DNA from: Bryoerythrophyllum caledonicum
Lineage: Eukaryota; Streptophyta; Bryopsida; Pottiales; Pottiaceae
DNA length: 64,000 bases
Assembly (NCBI GenBank): GCA_963971425.1
Contig: OZ020523.1
Span: 23,975,105-24,039,104, forward strand
Direction: 5' to 3'
The notes beneath the pieces were generated by a model, which saw only the letters and a program-made list of their open reading frames with translations, made no database searches and was not told the origin of the DNA. A program made the position numbers and the translations under genes. This document shows positions 47,146 through 56,808 of the stretch, piece by piece; within the stretch, counting starts at the first letter, position 1; the number at the start of each line of letters is the position of its first letter.

Positions 47146-49540
47146 ATGGCGAGGCAATTAGAGGAGGAGAGGCTCACAAGGATGAGGAGCGTGAGTGGGG
47201 GGGAGGACGGAGGAGCGGCGGGGTGCATCAACTACAAGCTGCCGGAGCAGGTCCTGGAGTGCATATTCAGCCGGCTAGAGGCCTCAGACGACCGTGGCGC
47301 GGCGTCGCAGGTGTGCAAGCTGTGGCATCGGATGGACGGGCTCACGCGCAAGATGGTGTACATTACGAATTGCTACTCCATCGCGCCGCACGACCTCTCG
47401 CGCCGGTTCAAGAATCTGGACAAGATCAAGATCAAGGGGAAGCCGCGTGCGTACGAGTTCGGGCTGCTGGTGGAGGACTGGGGCGGGCATGTGGGGCCCT
47501 GGATTGAGGAGATCGTGAGGGCGTACCCGAAGCTGACGGTGCTTCATCTGCGCCGCATGGACGTCAGGGACGATGATCTTGCGCTTCTCGCCTCCAAGTG
47601 CACCAAATTGCAGGTAGGAGTGATTGTTTTTCAGGTTAGGGAAAGCAGGACTTTCCGGGATAGGGTTTCTGACGCTCTGTTGGTTGTTGTGGCGGTGGCA
47701 GAAGCTGAAGCTGCAGAAGTGCTCCGGGTTCAGCACCAAAGGCCTCGAGAGCATTACAAAGTCGTGCAGGTATGCCTGGCACATCTTTGTGCCGCGAGGC
47801 TCTGTAAGGGCTCCGAAGTTGGCATTCTGAATTCAGATGGTCTTGTTTTTTGGTGGTGTGGCGTCAGGTACTTGCGGATACTTGACTTGGAAGAGAGTGA
47901 CGAAATGGATGACCTGGGTGGACCCTGGCTGCAAAACCTGCAGGAGGGGGAGGGCACCTTGGCGGGTTTGAACTTTGCGTCGGCAGGATTGGAAGAGACG
48001 AATGTGAAGGTGTCGCTGGACAAGTTGGGACCGCGGCTGAAGTCGATGTGTTCACTCAGGGTGAGCGACATGGATCTTGACAGTTTCTTTAAGATCCTGG
48101 ATTACAGCGTTGTCCCTGTGGTGGAGCTTGGTCTCGGCTGCTACAGCTTGCGCCCTGTGGAGCCGAAAGATCTGGCATCCTCGTATACTCATCGCTTGTC
48201 ACGAGTTACAACCCTTGACCTTAAGTATGCAACCTTGAGTGCTGAAATTCAGATCGAGCTCTTGCGGCACTGCTGCTCTCTCGAAGAACTTGAGGTACAT
48301 ACCCTTGTTCATACTTCGAACAGCATGTTGAAAGGAGTGTTGATAGGGATCTTTTGCAAGACCTTGGCTATGTTCTCATTGTTGATATGTTGTAATTGGC
48401 AGCTGCGGAGTGCGGTTGGGGACAGGGGAATGCAGGTGATCGGGGATTCGTGCAAACAGCTGAAGAGAATACGGGTTGATCACATCTCCGATGGCTCGAG
48501 AGACTATGTCACGCAGAAGGGAATGATAGCCATTTGCGAAGGATGCCGGGAGCTTGATTTCCTAGTCATGTACCTTTCAGACGTCAACAACGAAGCACTT
48601 GCGGCAGTTGGACGATGCCTTCCAAAGCTTTCCGACTTCCGTATTGTGCTGCTTCAGGTAAGCATGCAGTTCTACATGTCTCAAATACGCAATAAATGCT
48701 GCCTGGAGTGCGTGCTGATGCAGGTATGTGTTGCAGGTTCTAGCGGTTGTGGAGGACTTGCCACTTGATGATGGTGTCCGCTCACTCTTGCAAGGCTGCC
48801 CGTTGTTGACACGATTCTCGGTGTATTTGCGGGCGGGCGGCTTGTCGGACAGAGGAGTGGGGTATATTGGAGAGTTTGGTGCAAAGTTGAAGTGGGTGTT
48901 GCTGGGCTGTTCTGGTGCGAGTGACGAAGGGCTGCGGCTCATGGCGGCAGGGTGTCGGGATCTCGAGAGGCTTGAGCTTCGTGGATGCCCGTTTAGTGAG
49001 GGTCAACTCGCCACCTCCATTCTAGAGAAATGGACTCGCCTGAAGTACCTGTGGTTGCAAGGAATTGGAGCCACGGCCGGACTTGGTGCGGCGCTTGTGA
49101 ATCACAAACCGGGGTTTCTGATCGAGTTCATGGCGGAGGCGGAGCAGATTCTGGGCTACTACACAGTGGCGCAGCCTCGCACGGACAACCCGCACTCTGT
49201 GCGCTTAATCCACCCTGACAGGGTCCAGGAGCTCTTTCCTCAGGAGATGCACGAGTTGACTGCTCAGGAGATGCTAGAACTGAATTCTCAGATGATGCAG
49301 AGAGATCCTCGAATTGATTATAATGAAGTCACGTTTCACAATTTCGTAGCGAATTACCCAGGAGACGTGGAATTTCATCCTCGATTCCACGACCTGGAAG
49401 TTGATGAGGAAGGCCACTACCTGGAAGTTGATGAGGGCCTAGACGGTGGAGATGTATATTTCCCGCATAACGGGATGTACTTTGAAGACAACGGAAGCTA
49501 CCCCGATGTCGGTGAGGATGGAGCCAGTTACATATATTAG
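47146..49540 (+). CDS. COI1 jasmonate receptor F-box protein, five exons, 673 aa
   Basis: Exons are 47146-47613, 47702-47769, 47868-48294, 48403-48657 and 48737-49540, all GT-AG. COI1 is the F-box subunit of an SCF ubiquitin ligase that binds a jasmonate ligand and JAZ repressors in the nucleus. The F-box lies at about 31-70, followed by leucine-rich repeats to about 515. Ligand- and phosphate-contacting residues known from Arabidopsis are kept: R101 (R85), F105 (F89), R345 (R348), Y378 (Y386), R401 (R409), Y436 (Y444), R488 (R496) and W512 (W519). Position 376 is Val where Arabidopsis has Ala384. The Met88 and Lys492 equivalents are Glu104 and Arg484. A tail of about 107 residues after HSVRLIHPD is absent from Arabidopsis COI1 (592 aa). 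The ATG at 47146 is the first in frame. Arabidopsis positions come from my memory of that protein. Confidence 0.9.
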
Positions 49541-50456
49541 AACGAGCCTGGCTCCAGTTTATAGACATAGAACTGTTTATGAAGCAACAGTGTGTACGAT
49601 GAGCACGAAGGGGGAACAAGTGGCGTAGGCTGGTGCTTTGAGGGATCGTCTCCAAAACAGCTTATCCATCATCGCAGCCAGGATTGTATAGTACAAGAGG
49701 AGGTGAGTGACATCCATGGCCTATGTGAAGAATTTGGTGCTGTCGAGTTTTCTGTATTTTTCCCAGTGTCATGCCCACTTCGTTTGCTGATTGTGATGAA
49801 GTTAGAAGAGATGTACTGTAGGGAAAATCGTTGGAACCACATCTTTGCTTGCTCAATTTCTTCTACTGACGAGAATTGTTCAGGTCGTGATTTGTGGTAC
49901 CTTATTTTATGGTGATCTTTCAAAGATATCAGAGATTTCAACGCAATCCAATGTTGATTATGGTTGACAAGGGAAACTAACGAACAGTGGTTGACAAGGG
50001 ACCTATGATTTCATTCAGTGTCGATGAATTCTGAAGTTGCCAACACAATCCTCCTCATCCACCTGACATAATCTTCCTCTTCATCTTCCTTTTGAAATCA
50101 AACACTACTTTGAAGAAAGTTCAGTAAGTTGATTGGATTTGGGATTGCAACAACACTTGTTAATATCACAAAAGGATGTAAAAATTCATGTTCAATGCAC
50201 ATTGACCTCGTTCAAAAATGGTTTCCAAAAATTAAAGTCACGTCACCCTTTCAGTGAGCAGTGTATGACGTTTCCAGTCAAATGCACTGTGAAGTCCATC
50301 GGCAACTAAAATTTTCTAAATTTGAAAAATAGTGTTTGATTCACATACAGTGGTAGGCCTTCATTGACGTTTAGTGTTTATGTTCGTAAATGTCCCAAAC
50401 ACTAAATACTAAGTGTACTACCTCATTTCAAGGGTAGACACACTTCTTGGTAGGAC
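49541..50456. other. 3' flank of COI1
   Basis: No supported gene. The small frames at 49592-49941 on both strands fall in the probable 3' UTR and following spacer. Confidence 0.5.
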
Positions 50457-50640
50457 TTTAACCCTCAAATCTACACGTATTTTCCTCTTAGAATACAAAG
50501 ATCTGTGTTCAGTTTTAGCAAGATATACACCTTTGGATTGAAGATTCTTCAACTAACATCTCTCATTTGGTGGTCATTTCAATACGTGACCCTTATCATA
50601 TTCAAGTACAACACCATACATGTAAAAAATATGACCGTTT
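50457..50640 (-). mobile_element. Diverged relative of the 212-bp TTAA MITE
   Basis: It aligns inverted to 28254-28465 through CACCTTTGGATTGAAGATTC, the CAACTAACATCT block and the TTCAAGTACAACACCAT block. The left end reads TTTAACCCTCAAA and the right end is eroded. Confidence 0.6.
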
Positions 50641-51128
50641 TGCAACTTCTCAAACATGTAATACTGCACCTGAAGGTCGGATTCAACTCTCTTGTGCCGA
50701 ATAACGATTCATGTCTAAAAATATAAGATTGAGAAATGTCTAAGAATAGAATATTCTTCAAAATTGAAGTTTCTACAGAAGATTTTCCAAACCTTTTGGC
50801 AGAAATGTTTTGAGCCGAATCCGGCCCTTGTGGGTGCAATAATGATCTAAATTTTATGTGTCATCAGATCGTGTTCAACAAAACTACAAACTATTATAAA
50901 TATTGTATACATCGATTCTTACACCTTGTATGTCGAATACACTGTCAGAAAACATCATGTGGCAACCCAAATCTGACTTGGCAGACCTTAAAGGATTTCC
51001 ACAGTCAAAGAACGTCCAAAGTGCACCAGCATTCAAAGCAGGCTTTCACAACCACCCAAGTATAACGTTTACTGAAGGGAAATGAACAGTATTCCAATAA
51101 TCTCAATGGTTTCCAGTGTCAATCAATG

Positions 51129-52961
51129 CTAACAGGGCTTGACCAATCGGCAGACCTTGTATTCTGCGAAGCTGGGCGAGGCGCGGCACGCAAACCCAGA
51201 TGGGCAGTGGGAGTCCGCGGCGCAGTAGCACCAGTAGTCCAGAGAGCACAGCGGGAAGTAGTCTGGGCCCCTCTTCTGCAACACCTGGGCGAAGAGCTCC
51301 GGCTCAAAAACTCTCCGCGGATCGTGTTGCTGCTGCATCTCCAGGAGCTCCGCGATGTTGGCAGCTGGGAAGTTGTCTCGCACCTTGCACTTGGGGTGGC
51401 GCATGATGCGCTCGTGATTTTTGCCCCAGTGCGGTCGGCCGTGGTACTTGCACAGTGTCAGCTGCTCCACCGTCTCCACCAACGCCGACAGTTTGGCCAG
51501 CTTGTTGGGCACAAAGGCAGAGTGCGATTGAGTGAATTCGACGTAAACAACGTCCTCGGAGCCCGTGCTGGTGGCCAGCAAGTTCTGGTTCTCTTGGCCG
51601 AATCGAAGGACAAAGTACCCGGGCGACATGCACCGCGTGATGTTGCGCTCCGCTAGGCAAGCGCCGGCTATGGCGAGCTCCGTGCTCACCACCTTCTTCA
51701 CGTCCTCCACCCAGTCGCCGAACTGGGACAGCTTGATGGTGAACTCTGCGTCTTCTGAGAACACGCCCGTGAAGTGCACGTCGTAACCGCAGTTAGGGGC
51801 GCAGTCACTCGACACGGCCGCGTTGTTTGTGGGGATGGTGGCGTGATCAAGTGAAGTCCCGTTCCCATCCTCGAAAATGGACGTGACGATGCTAGCTGCA
51901 CCAAAAGCGCAGACATTTGCATTCAAGGCAGCGGCAGAAGGCGACTCGTCCCGGACGTCGTCCTCCCACGCCGCCATCACCTCCTTCACATATTCAGTGA
52001 CCTGCTCAGTTCTCCCTTTCAATAATGTGATGCTCCCGTTCGGGTAAAACGCCGGCATGGTCGCCGGATCGTACTCACCCTCATCTACCTGCGTGAACAG
52101 CACAGCGGTGTAGTTCCCGAAGTCCGGCCTCCAGAGCGCGATTGCATGGGGCGATTCGTGCTGCAGAAGCTGCTTTAGCTCGGGCACCATGCGCGCGTCG
52201 TTCAGACCCTTCCGCATCTCCACGATGGTGCGAGAGTTGGGTTGCAGCTGGAGCGTGACCTCGGTGACGATCCCCAGCAGGCCTAGGCCGCCCACCAAGG
52301 CACGGAACTCCCTCGTTTCACGCTTGTGCACCAGCACCTCCCCCTTGGCATTCACCCACTTCAGGCTCGTTGCGAGGTCGCCCAGGCTGCTCGTGGCGCT
52401 GTACCCGGTGCCGTGAGCGGACGTCAGGATCACTCCCCCCACGGTCAGATTTGCGTAGAGCGACAGTGCCCCGACTGGAACCGACAAGCCGTGCGCCTCG
52501 GCCGCCTGAGCGAGCTCCAGGAGCGTCATCCCTGCCTCCACCGTCATCCGGTACCCATCCAGTGCGACCACGCGGTTCATGAGGTGCAGCAGCACCGTTA
52601 TGGAGGTAGTGCTACCCCCGGTGAGCTTGTTACGCTCCCCGAAGCTGCTCCCTCGCTTCCCGGAGCACACGAACCCAGTGGAGCTGTGAAATCCGCGGCG
52701 CGTGGCGCGGATCTTCACCGGGTGCGCGCGGGACGCGTAGCGCTTGATCAGGTCCCGGATCTCGTGTGTGGAGGTGACGGTCACCTGGTGGTCCGAGGTG
52801 CACTTGAGGTAGTTGTAGCTGGAGTAGAGCGTTGTGGGGCTGTCATAGTGCGAGTACGCTTCAGAGACATTCGCAATACCAGTGGCCATGACGGTCCTCA
52901 GCACCATGTAGATCGACCACAGCCCCAGTACCCATGTCTCCAGCCCAGATGACCGTTTCAT
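51129..52961 (-). CDS. L-gulonolactone oxidase-like flavoprotein, 610 aa, single exon
   Basis: This belongs to the plant GULLO group of aldonolactone oxidoreductases. These are secreted FAD enzymes, some of which oxidise L-gulono-1,4-lactone in ascorbate-related metabolism. The start at 52961 gives a hydrophobic N-terminal signal segment (residues 8-27). The FAD-binding PCMH domain spans about 50-230, with the VKIRATRRGFHSS segment and the TVGGVILTSAHGTG loop. The C-terminal oxidase domain ends with the family motif HWGKN (511-515). A Cys-rich tail (YWCYCAADSHCPSGFACRA) is typical of plant GULLO proteins. No intron is needed and no stop interrupts it. The plus-strand frames over it are shadows. 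The substrate cannot be told from sequence. Confidence 0.9.
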   Translation of the reverse strand: MKRSSGLETWVLGLWSIYMVLRTVMATGIANVSEAYSHYDSPTTLYSSYNYLKCTSDHQVTVTSTHEIRDLIKRYASRAHPVKIRATRRGFHSSTGFVCSGKRGSSFGERNKLTGGSTTSITVLLHLMNRVVALDGYRMTVEAGMTLLELAQAAEAHGLSVPVGALSLYANLTVGGVILTSAHGTGYSATSSLGDLATSLKWVNAKGEVLVHKRETREFRALVGGLGLLGIVTEVTLQLQPNSRTIVEMRKGLNDARMVPELKQLLQHESPHAIALWRPDFGNYTAVLFTQVDEGEYDPATMPAFYPNGSITLLKGRTEQVTEYVKEVMAAWEDDVRDESPSAAALNANVCAFGAASIVTSIFEDGNGTSLDHATIPTNNAAVSSDCAPNCGYDVHFTGVFSEDAEFTIKLSQFGDWVEDVKKVVSTELAIAGACLAERNITRCMSPGYFVLRFGQENQNLLATSTGSEDVVYVEFTQSHSAFVPNKLAKLSALVETVEQLTLCKYHGRPHWGKNHERIMRHPKCKVRDNFPAANIAELLEMQQQHDPRRVFEPELFAQVLQKRGPDYFPLCSLDYWCYCAADSHCPSGFACRASPSFAEYKVCRLVKPC

Positions 52962-54732
52962 TTCGGTGAGTTCTCCTACTTAGCTTCTGGTGCCTATTCA
53001 AGTAGCACATGTGTTAGCCTGAGAGAACTTGGCGTTTCATTCACACCAAAGACCAGACATGTACAACCTGGTTACTCACCATGCGTTAGACGATTCCAAA
53101 GTGTTGAAGCTGTGTAGTACGTGACCCTGGTGCACCAGATGAGCAAGTGAGAAACTTCAGTAGTCCCCCGCACATGAGGCCCAACGGGGTCTGTTCGCAC
53201 CCCAACCCCCCTCCTGCGGACCTGGGTTCGCTGCGAACATGCCCCCAGGCTGCCCCAACAAACTGTTGGATTCGCACCCCAACAATTCGCAAGGGGTTGT
53301 TTTACCCATAAAGTGAACCTTTTTAGTCTTTTGGGGTAAACTTATCCATCCATCCACTACCACCATCATCATCCTTCTTCAATCTCTCACCAGGCATGTT
53401 GGGAAAGGGATGAGGTGGTAGTGACAAGGCATGCGAATTACCATGCGGACCTCTGTGTGTCAGGCGTTGGGGCCATATTCTCCATGCTGCGAACCACAGC
53501 CCTCGTTGGGACTCATGTACGGGGGACTAGTGTTACACCGTAGACAACACAGCAGTCGTGTAAACGTCACATGCCACGTGAAAATGTGATGACGTTCATG
53601 AGTTGTACTCCTTGGACCTGGCAAATTGGCTGGTGTTAAAAATTATTCAAAATAGTGTTGCAAGGAAGAGAGCGACACATCAGAGACTTGTGGGGCTATT
53701 GTAATTTTACAGTAGTATTGTTGTAATTATTTAGTGTCATTGTGAAGGGAATATGGCATTGTTGACGGTACAGTAGTACAATTGAGTGATAGTGGACGCA
53801 GTAATTGATTGGTCTAAAGACAAAGTTTCACGTGCCAATGTGACGTTTTTAAGGATAATGTGACGTTTTTAAGGATAATGTGACGTTTTAAAGGATAATG
53901 TGACGTTTTTAAGGATAATGTGACGTTTTTAAGGATAATGTTACGCAGCAAGCGTCGGGCTTTTTGCACTGCATGCAATCGTTCGGGTCGCTTATCACTC
54001 AAAGCGTATCGTCCTCCATATACTGTACGTAGAATGTTGAAAATGATTCTTTTTCTTGTCTTTTGTAGCTTAACTAGACATGACTGAGATATGGTTTCCT
54101 GGAGACGGGAGTAGGTTTAGCCAAGTGCAAGATGTCCACAGCTGCTGCGAGTGAGCGTGTGGGCGAGGCTGGAGCTCATGGTGCTTCTCGCTGGAAGGCG
54201 TGGGCGCGGTCCGCAAGCATGTAGCCACCATGGTCACTAGTTTTCCTCGCACTTTTCTTTACAGCCTACAGTAGAAGCTGTGTCCGTTGCTCGCCTTCCT
54301 GCAGGACGTCGGCATCAAAGGGCACCAACTTGCCAAGGTAAACCTCTTAACCCTGGAAACACTAAATCCTCGTCCAAATTTTTATTATCTAATCTTGTAA
54401 GTTTCGGTGGTGCTGAGACCGGAAGTTGAAACTAACAGCCAACTTGTCTAGCTTCAAACAAAATACCTCTAAACTTTTTCTTAAACTCTGAAATCACGAC
54501 TGCTGAGACCAAAAGTGTCACATTCAATCACTACTGTAGCTCTAGCTAAACCCTGGAGAACATACTTCACGCTGTCCTCATGATGCACAGGTGCTGACGC
54601 AATGCCCGCGCCTACAGTAAACTAGAGCTGAACGGAAGAAGGAACAATACTACCAAATATAGATACCTTATCTCTTGTGAACACCTACCGACAAAAAGCA
54701 AAAGCTGGACTGTGGGAGTGATTTCGGGGTAT
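52962..54732. other. Spacer upstream of the gulonolactone oxidase
   Basis: It likely contains the oxidase promoter. A 20-bp tandem repeat lies at 53841-53940. A segment at 53190-53300 has several CGCACCCCAAC-like repeats. No gene is recognised. Confidence 0.5.
53841..53940 (+). repeat. 20-bp tandem repeat, five units, each with TGACG
   Basis: The unit TGACGTTTTTAAGGATAATG occurs five times, one unit with a single change. Each holds TGACG, the core bound by TGA-type bZIP factors. The array lies about 0.9 kb upstream of the oxidase start. Confidence 0.9.
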
Positions 54733-54804
54733 TGAACCCGACGTGAATCGAACACGCAACCTTCTGATCTGGAGTCAGACGCGCTACCATTGCGCCACGG
54801 ATCC
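54733..54804 (-). tRNA. tRNA-Trp (anticodon CCA)
   Basis: The 72-nt minus-strand sequence begins GGATCCG and ends CGGGTTCA, which pair as the acceptor stem. The A box (TGGCGCAATGG), the anticodon arm CTGACTCCAGATCAG with CCA in the loop and the B box (GTTCGATTC) are all in place. This is the standard plant cytosolic tRNA-Trp with no intron. T runs for Pol III termination lie about 27-40 nt downstream. The 72-codon protein frame across it is an artefact. Confidence 0.97.
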
Positions 54805-54941
54805 CCACTTGATGAGTAACACCGCACCAAAACTGTTTATATTATCAAGACCTCTTTCATACAGGGTTTATCCTCGGAAATAAAACCAACACTGCAGTGG
54901 GACTGAAAGATGGCGAGGTATAAAAATATACTCTAAGTCTG

Positions 54942-55470
54942 AATCCCATCCGCAGTCAAAAGTGTCGTACGACATGCGCAGACGGGATGCTTCAGAACGA
55001 AGAGACTGGCAGGAGGGAAAAAACTCCCAGCACCAGCAAGCATGACTGTAGCACAGCTATGACTCGAATCCCTTCCACCAATGCAAATGCATCCACGGAA
55101 GGCGCTCTTAAGGGCCGTGCAAACCAAACATGAAACAAAATGCGTACACAAATCATAAAAAGAAATGTGCAGACAAATCATTAATGAGATGAGCGAACAA
55201 ATCCAGAAAAATCAAATGCGGAAACTACAGAGATTTGAAACGCACAAATTAACTGAGGTTGAATGTACTCTTAATCTGGATGATGCCCGCGGTGAACGCG
55301 TCGTAAGACAAGCGCGGGCAAGGAGAGTAGACCAAGAGACCGGCAGCAAGAATGAACTCCTTGCACCGGCAACCGTATCTGTAGCACAGCTATGACTCGA
55401 ATCCCTTCCACCAGTGCAACAGCATCCACGGAAGGCGCTCTTAAGGGCCGTGCAAACAGACCAAACGTCA
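54942..55470. repeat. Two diverged direct copies of a segment of about 190 bp
   Basis: 54942-55130 and 55270-55470 share GTAGCACAGCTATGACTCGA, ATCCCTTCCACCA and GGCGCTCTTAAGGGCCGTGC in the same order. On the minus strand a GATTCGAGTCA stretch resembles a Pol III B box, but no tRNA fold is seen. Function unknown. Confidence 0.75.
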
Positions 55471-56245
55471 TTCACAAGCTTCAAACCCCAGGCCTCCAAG
55501 CAAGAGGAGGATCTGGCCGGGCAACCAATCAAGCAAACGAAACATCAACCAAATGCGAAAGCGGCAATAACAAACCCCAGGCCTCCGAGCAAAAAGGAGG
55601 ATCAGTGCGAGTCTGGCGTCACCGCGGAGGCGAGATCGGAAACCGAGACGCACATTGCCAGACTTGAGGCGCCTTGTGCGACCGTTGCTTTAAGGAGAAG
55701 TCTAGGCTGCACACGACGCTCGGAATGGCAGTCCACGCCTTTTGTTCAACCTGAAATCGACATGTAGTGTAGGGGAGCTTGCGAGGGCGAGCGCGCCATG
55801 GCTCTGACGCGTGCCCGGGGTGCTCCTCCCGCCGCACCGCCTCAAGACTGACTGCGCATCTCCGTACTCGTCCGTCTGTGTGCCTCCGCTCAGACCTTTT
55901 ACTGATACCATCATTTCCATGAACACAACATAGGACTAAGAAAGACGCGTCGAGGAACTAATACAACTTCGGTTTACGGGACAAGAGAGCGCTAAAGCAG
56001 AGGAGATAACCTCGGAATATGCAACGAGAAAGACTTGCGGTTATGAGGAGATGGAGGGGCTTTAATCGAGATCGAAGGCGAGGAAGACGATGGACGTAAA
56101 CCTAGTGGCGTTCGACGAAACCCTAACGAGACATACCGGTTCGTGACAACAGTGGGTGTTTCGTTCGACGATTTCTGTGGGCGATATCTGACCATTTTCT
56201 AAATTGCTATACATTATTCAGTTTCTTATTTGATTGGTCTAAGAA
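55471..56245. other. GC-rich spacer
   Basis: A short inner duplication lies at about 55483-55515 and 55572-55605 (CAAACCCCAGGCCTCC). A 67-codon minus-strand ATG frame (56195-55992), Ser/Pro/Arg-rich, could be a first exon but has no recognised motif. Confidence 0.4.
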
Positions 56246-56808
56246 TTAAACCCTGAAGGACCACATCCAATTTCGCTCCAAAACTGCCATTGTCGAAAAG
56301 AGGCATGAAAATCACATTTAAAAGTAAAATTTTGGACTTTTAACCATATGATTTCAAATTAGAATTATGCCATTTTTTTTTGGTGGCAATCCACCGCCTA
56401 GATATGAAGATTATAGCCTTCGAAATGCAAGAAAAAGTTTTCTCTCTTGATTGAAAATGTGTGAAAATGTTTGACTTGAATTAAAAGGATATTTTGCATT
56501 AAAGGTAAGAGTTTTTTTTTCACTTATTCAAAGAAGGTAATGTTCTTTGTATGAATGAAAAATCTTAACGTCAATTGAAACTCCTAGCAAAATGTTGGAG
56601 CTACTTGGAGTCCCCTAGATTTGCACTTCAAATAGCGTAACTTTCATTCCTAAGGTCTGATGTGAAGGGGGGAAAATTATTTTCTTATTAAGCTACTGCT
56701 ATGCCATAACTTCATAGTTTTTTTGGAAATTCATGATTTTTGAGACCATAGAAACCTGCGTGAAATGAAAAACCTTCCTCGAGGGGAAAGTGGCCCTTTA
56801 GAGGTTAA
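56246..56808 (-). mobile_element. TTAA-bounded piggyBac-like element, copy d
   Basis: TTAAACCCTGAAGGACCA on the left and, inverted, TTAACCTCTAAAGGGCCA on the right; 563 bp. The interior aligns with copy b in the same direction. It is non-coding. Confidence 0.65.

Noticed and set aside
46207..47231. Minus-strand frames of 156 and 205 codons upstream of COI1
   Set aside because: They lie in the GC-rich leader and start region of COI1, show no family motif, and are not needed to explain the DNA.
51126..52952. Plus-strand frames of up to 208 codons across the oxidase
   Set aside because: They are antisense shadows of a GC-rich 610-codon gene.
54612..54830. 72-codon minus-strand frame with Arg/Ser-rich start
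   Set aside because: It overlaps the tRNA-Trp gene; the apparent peptide is the translated tRNA.
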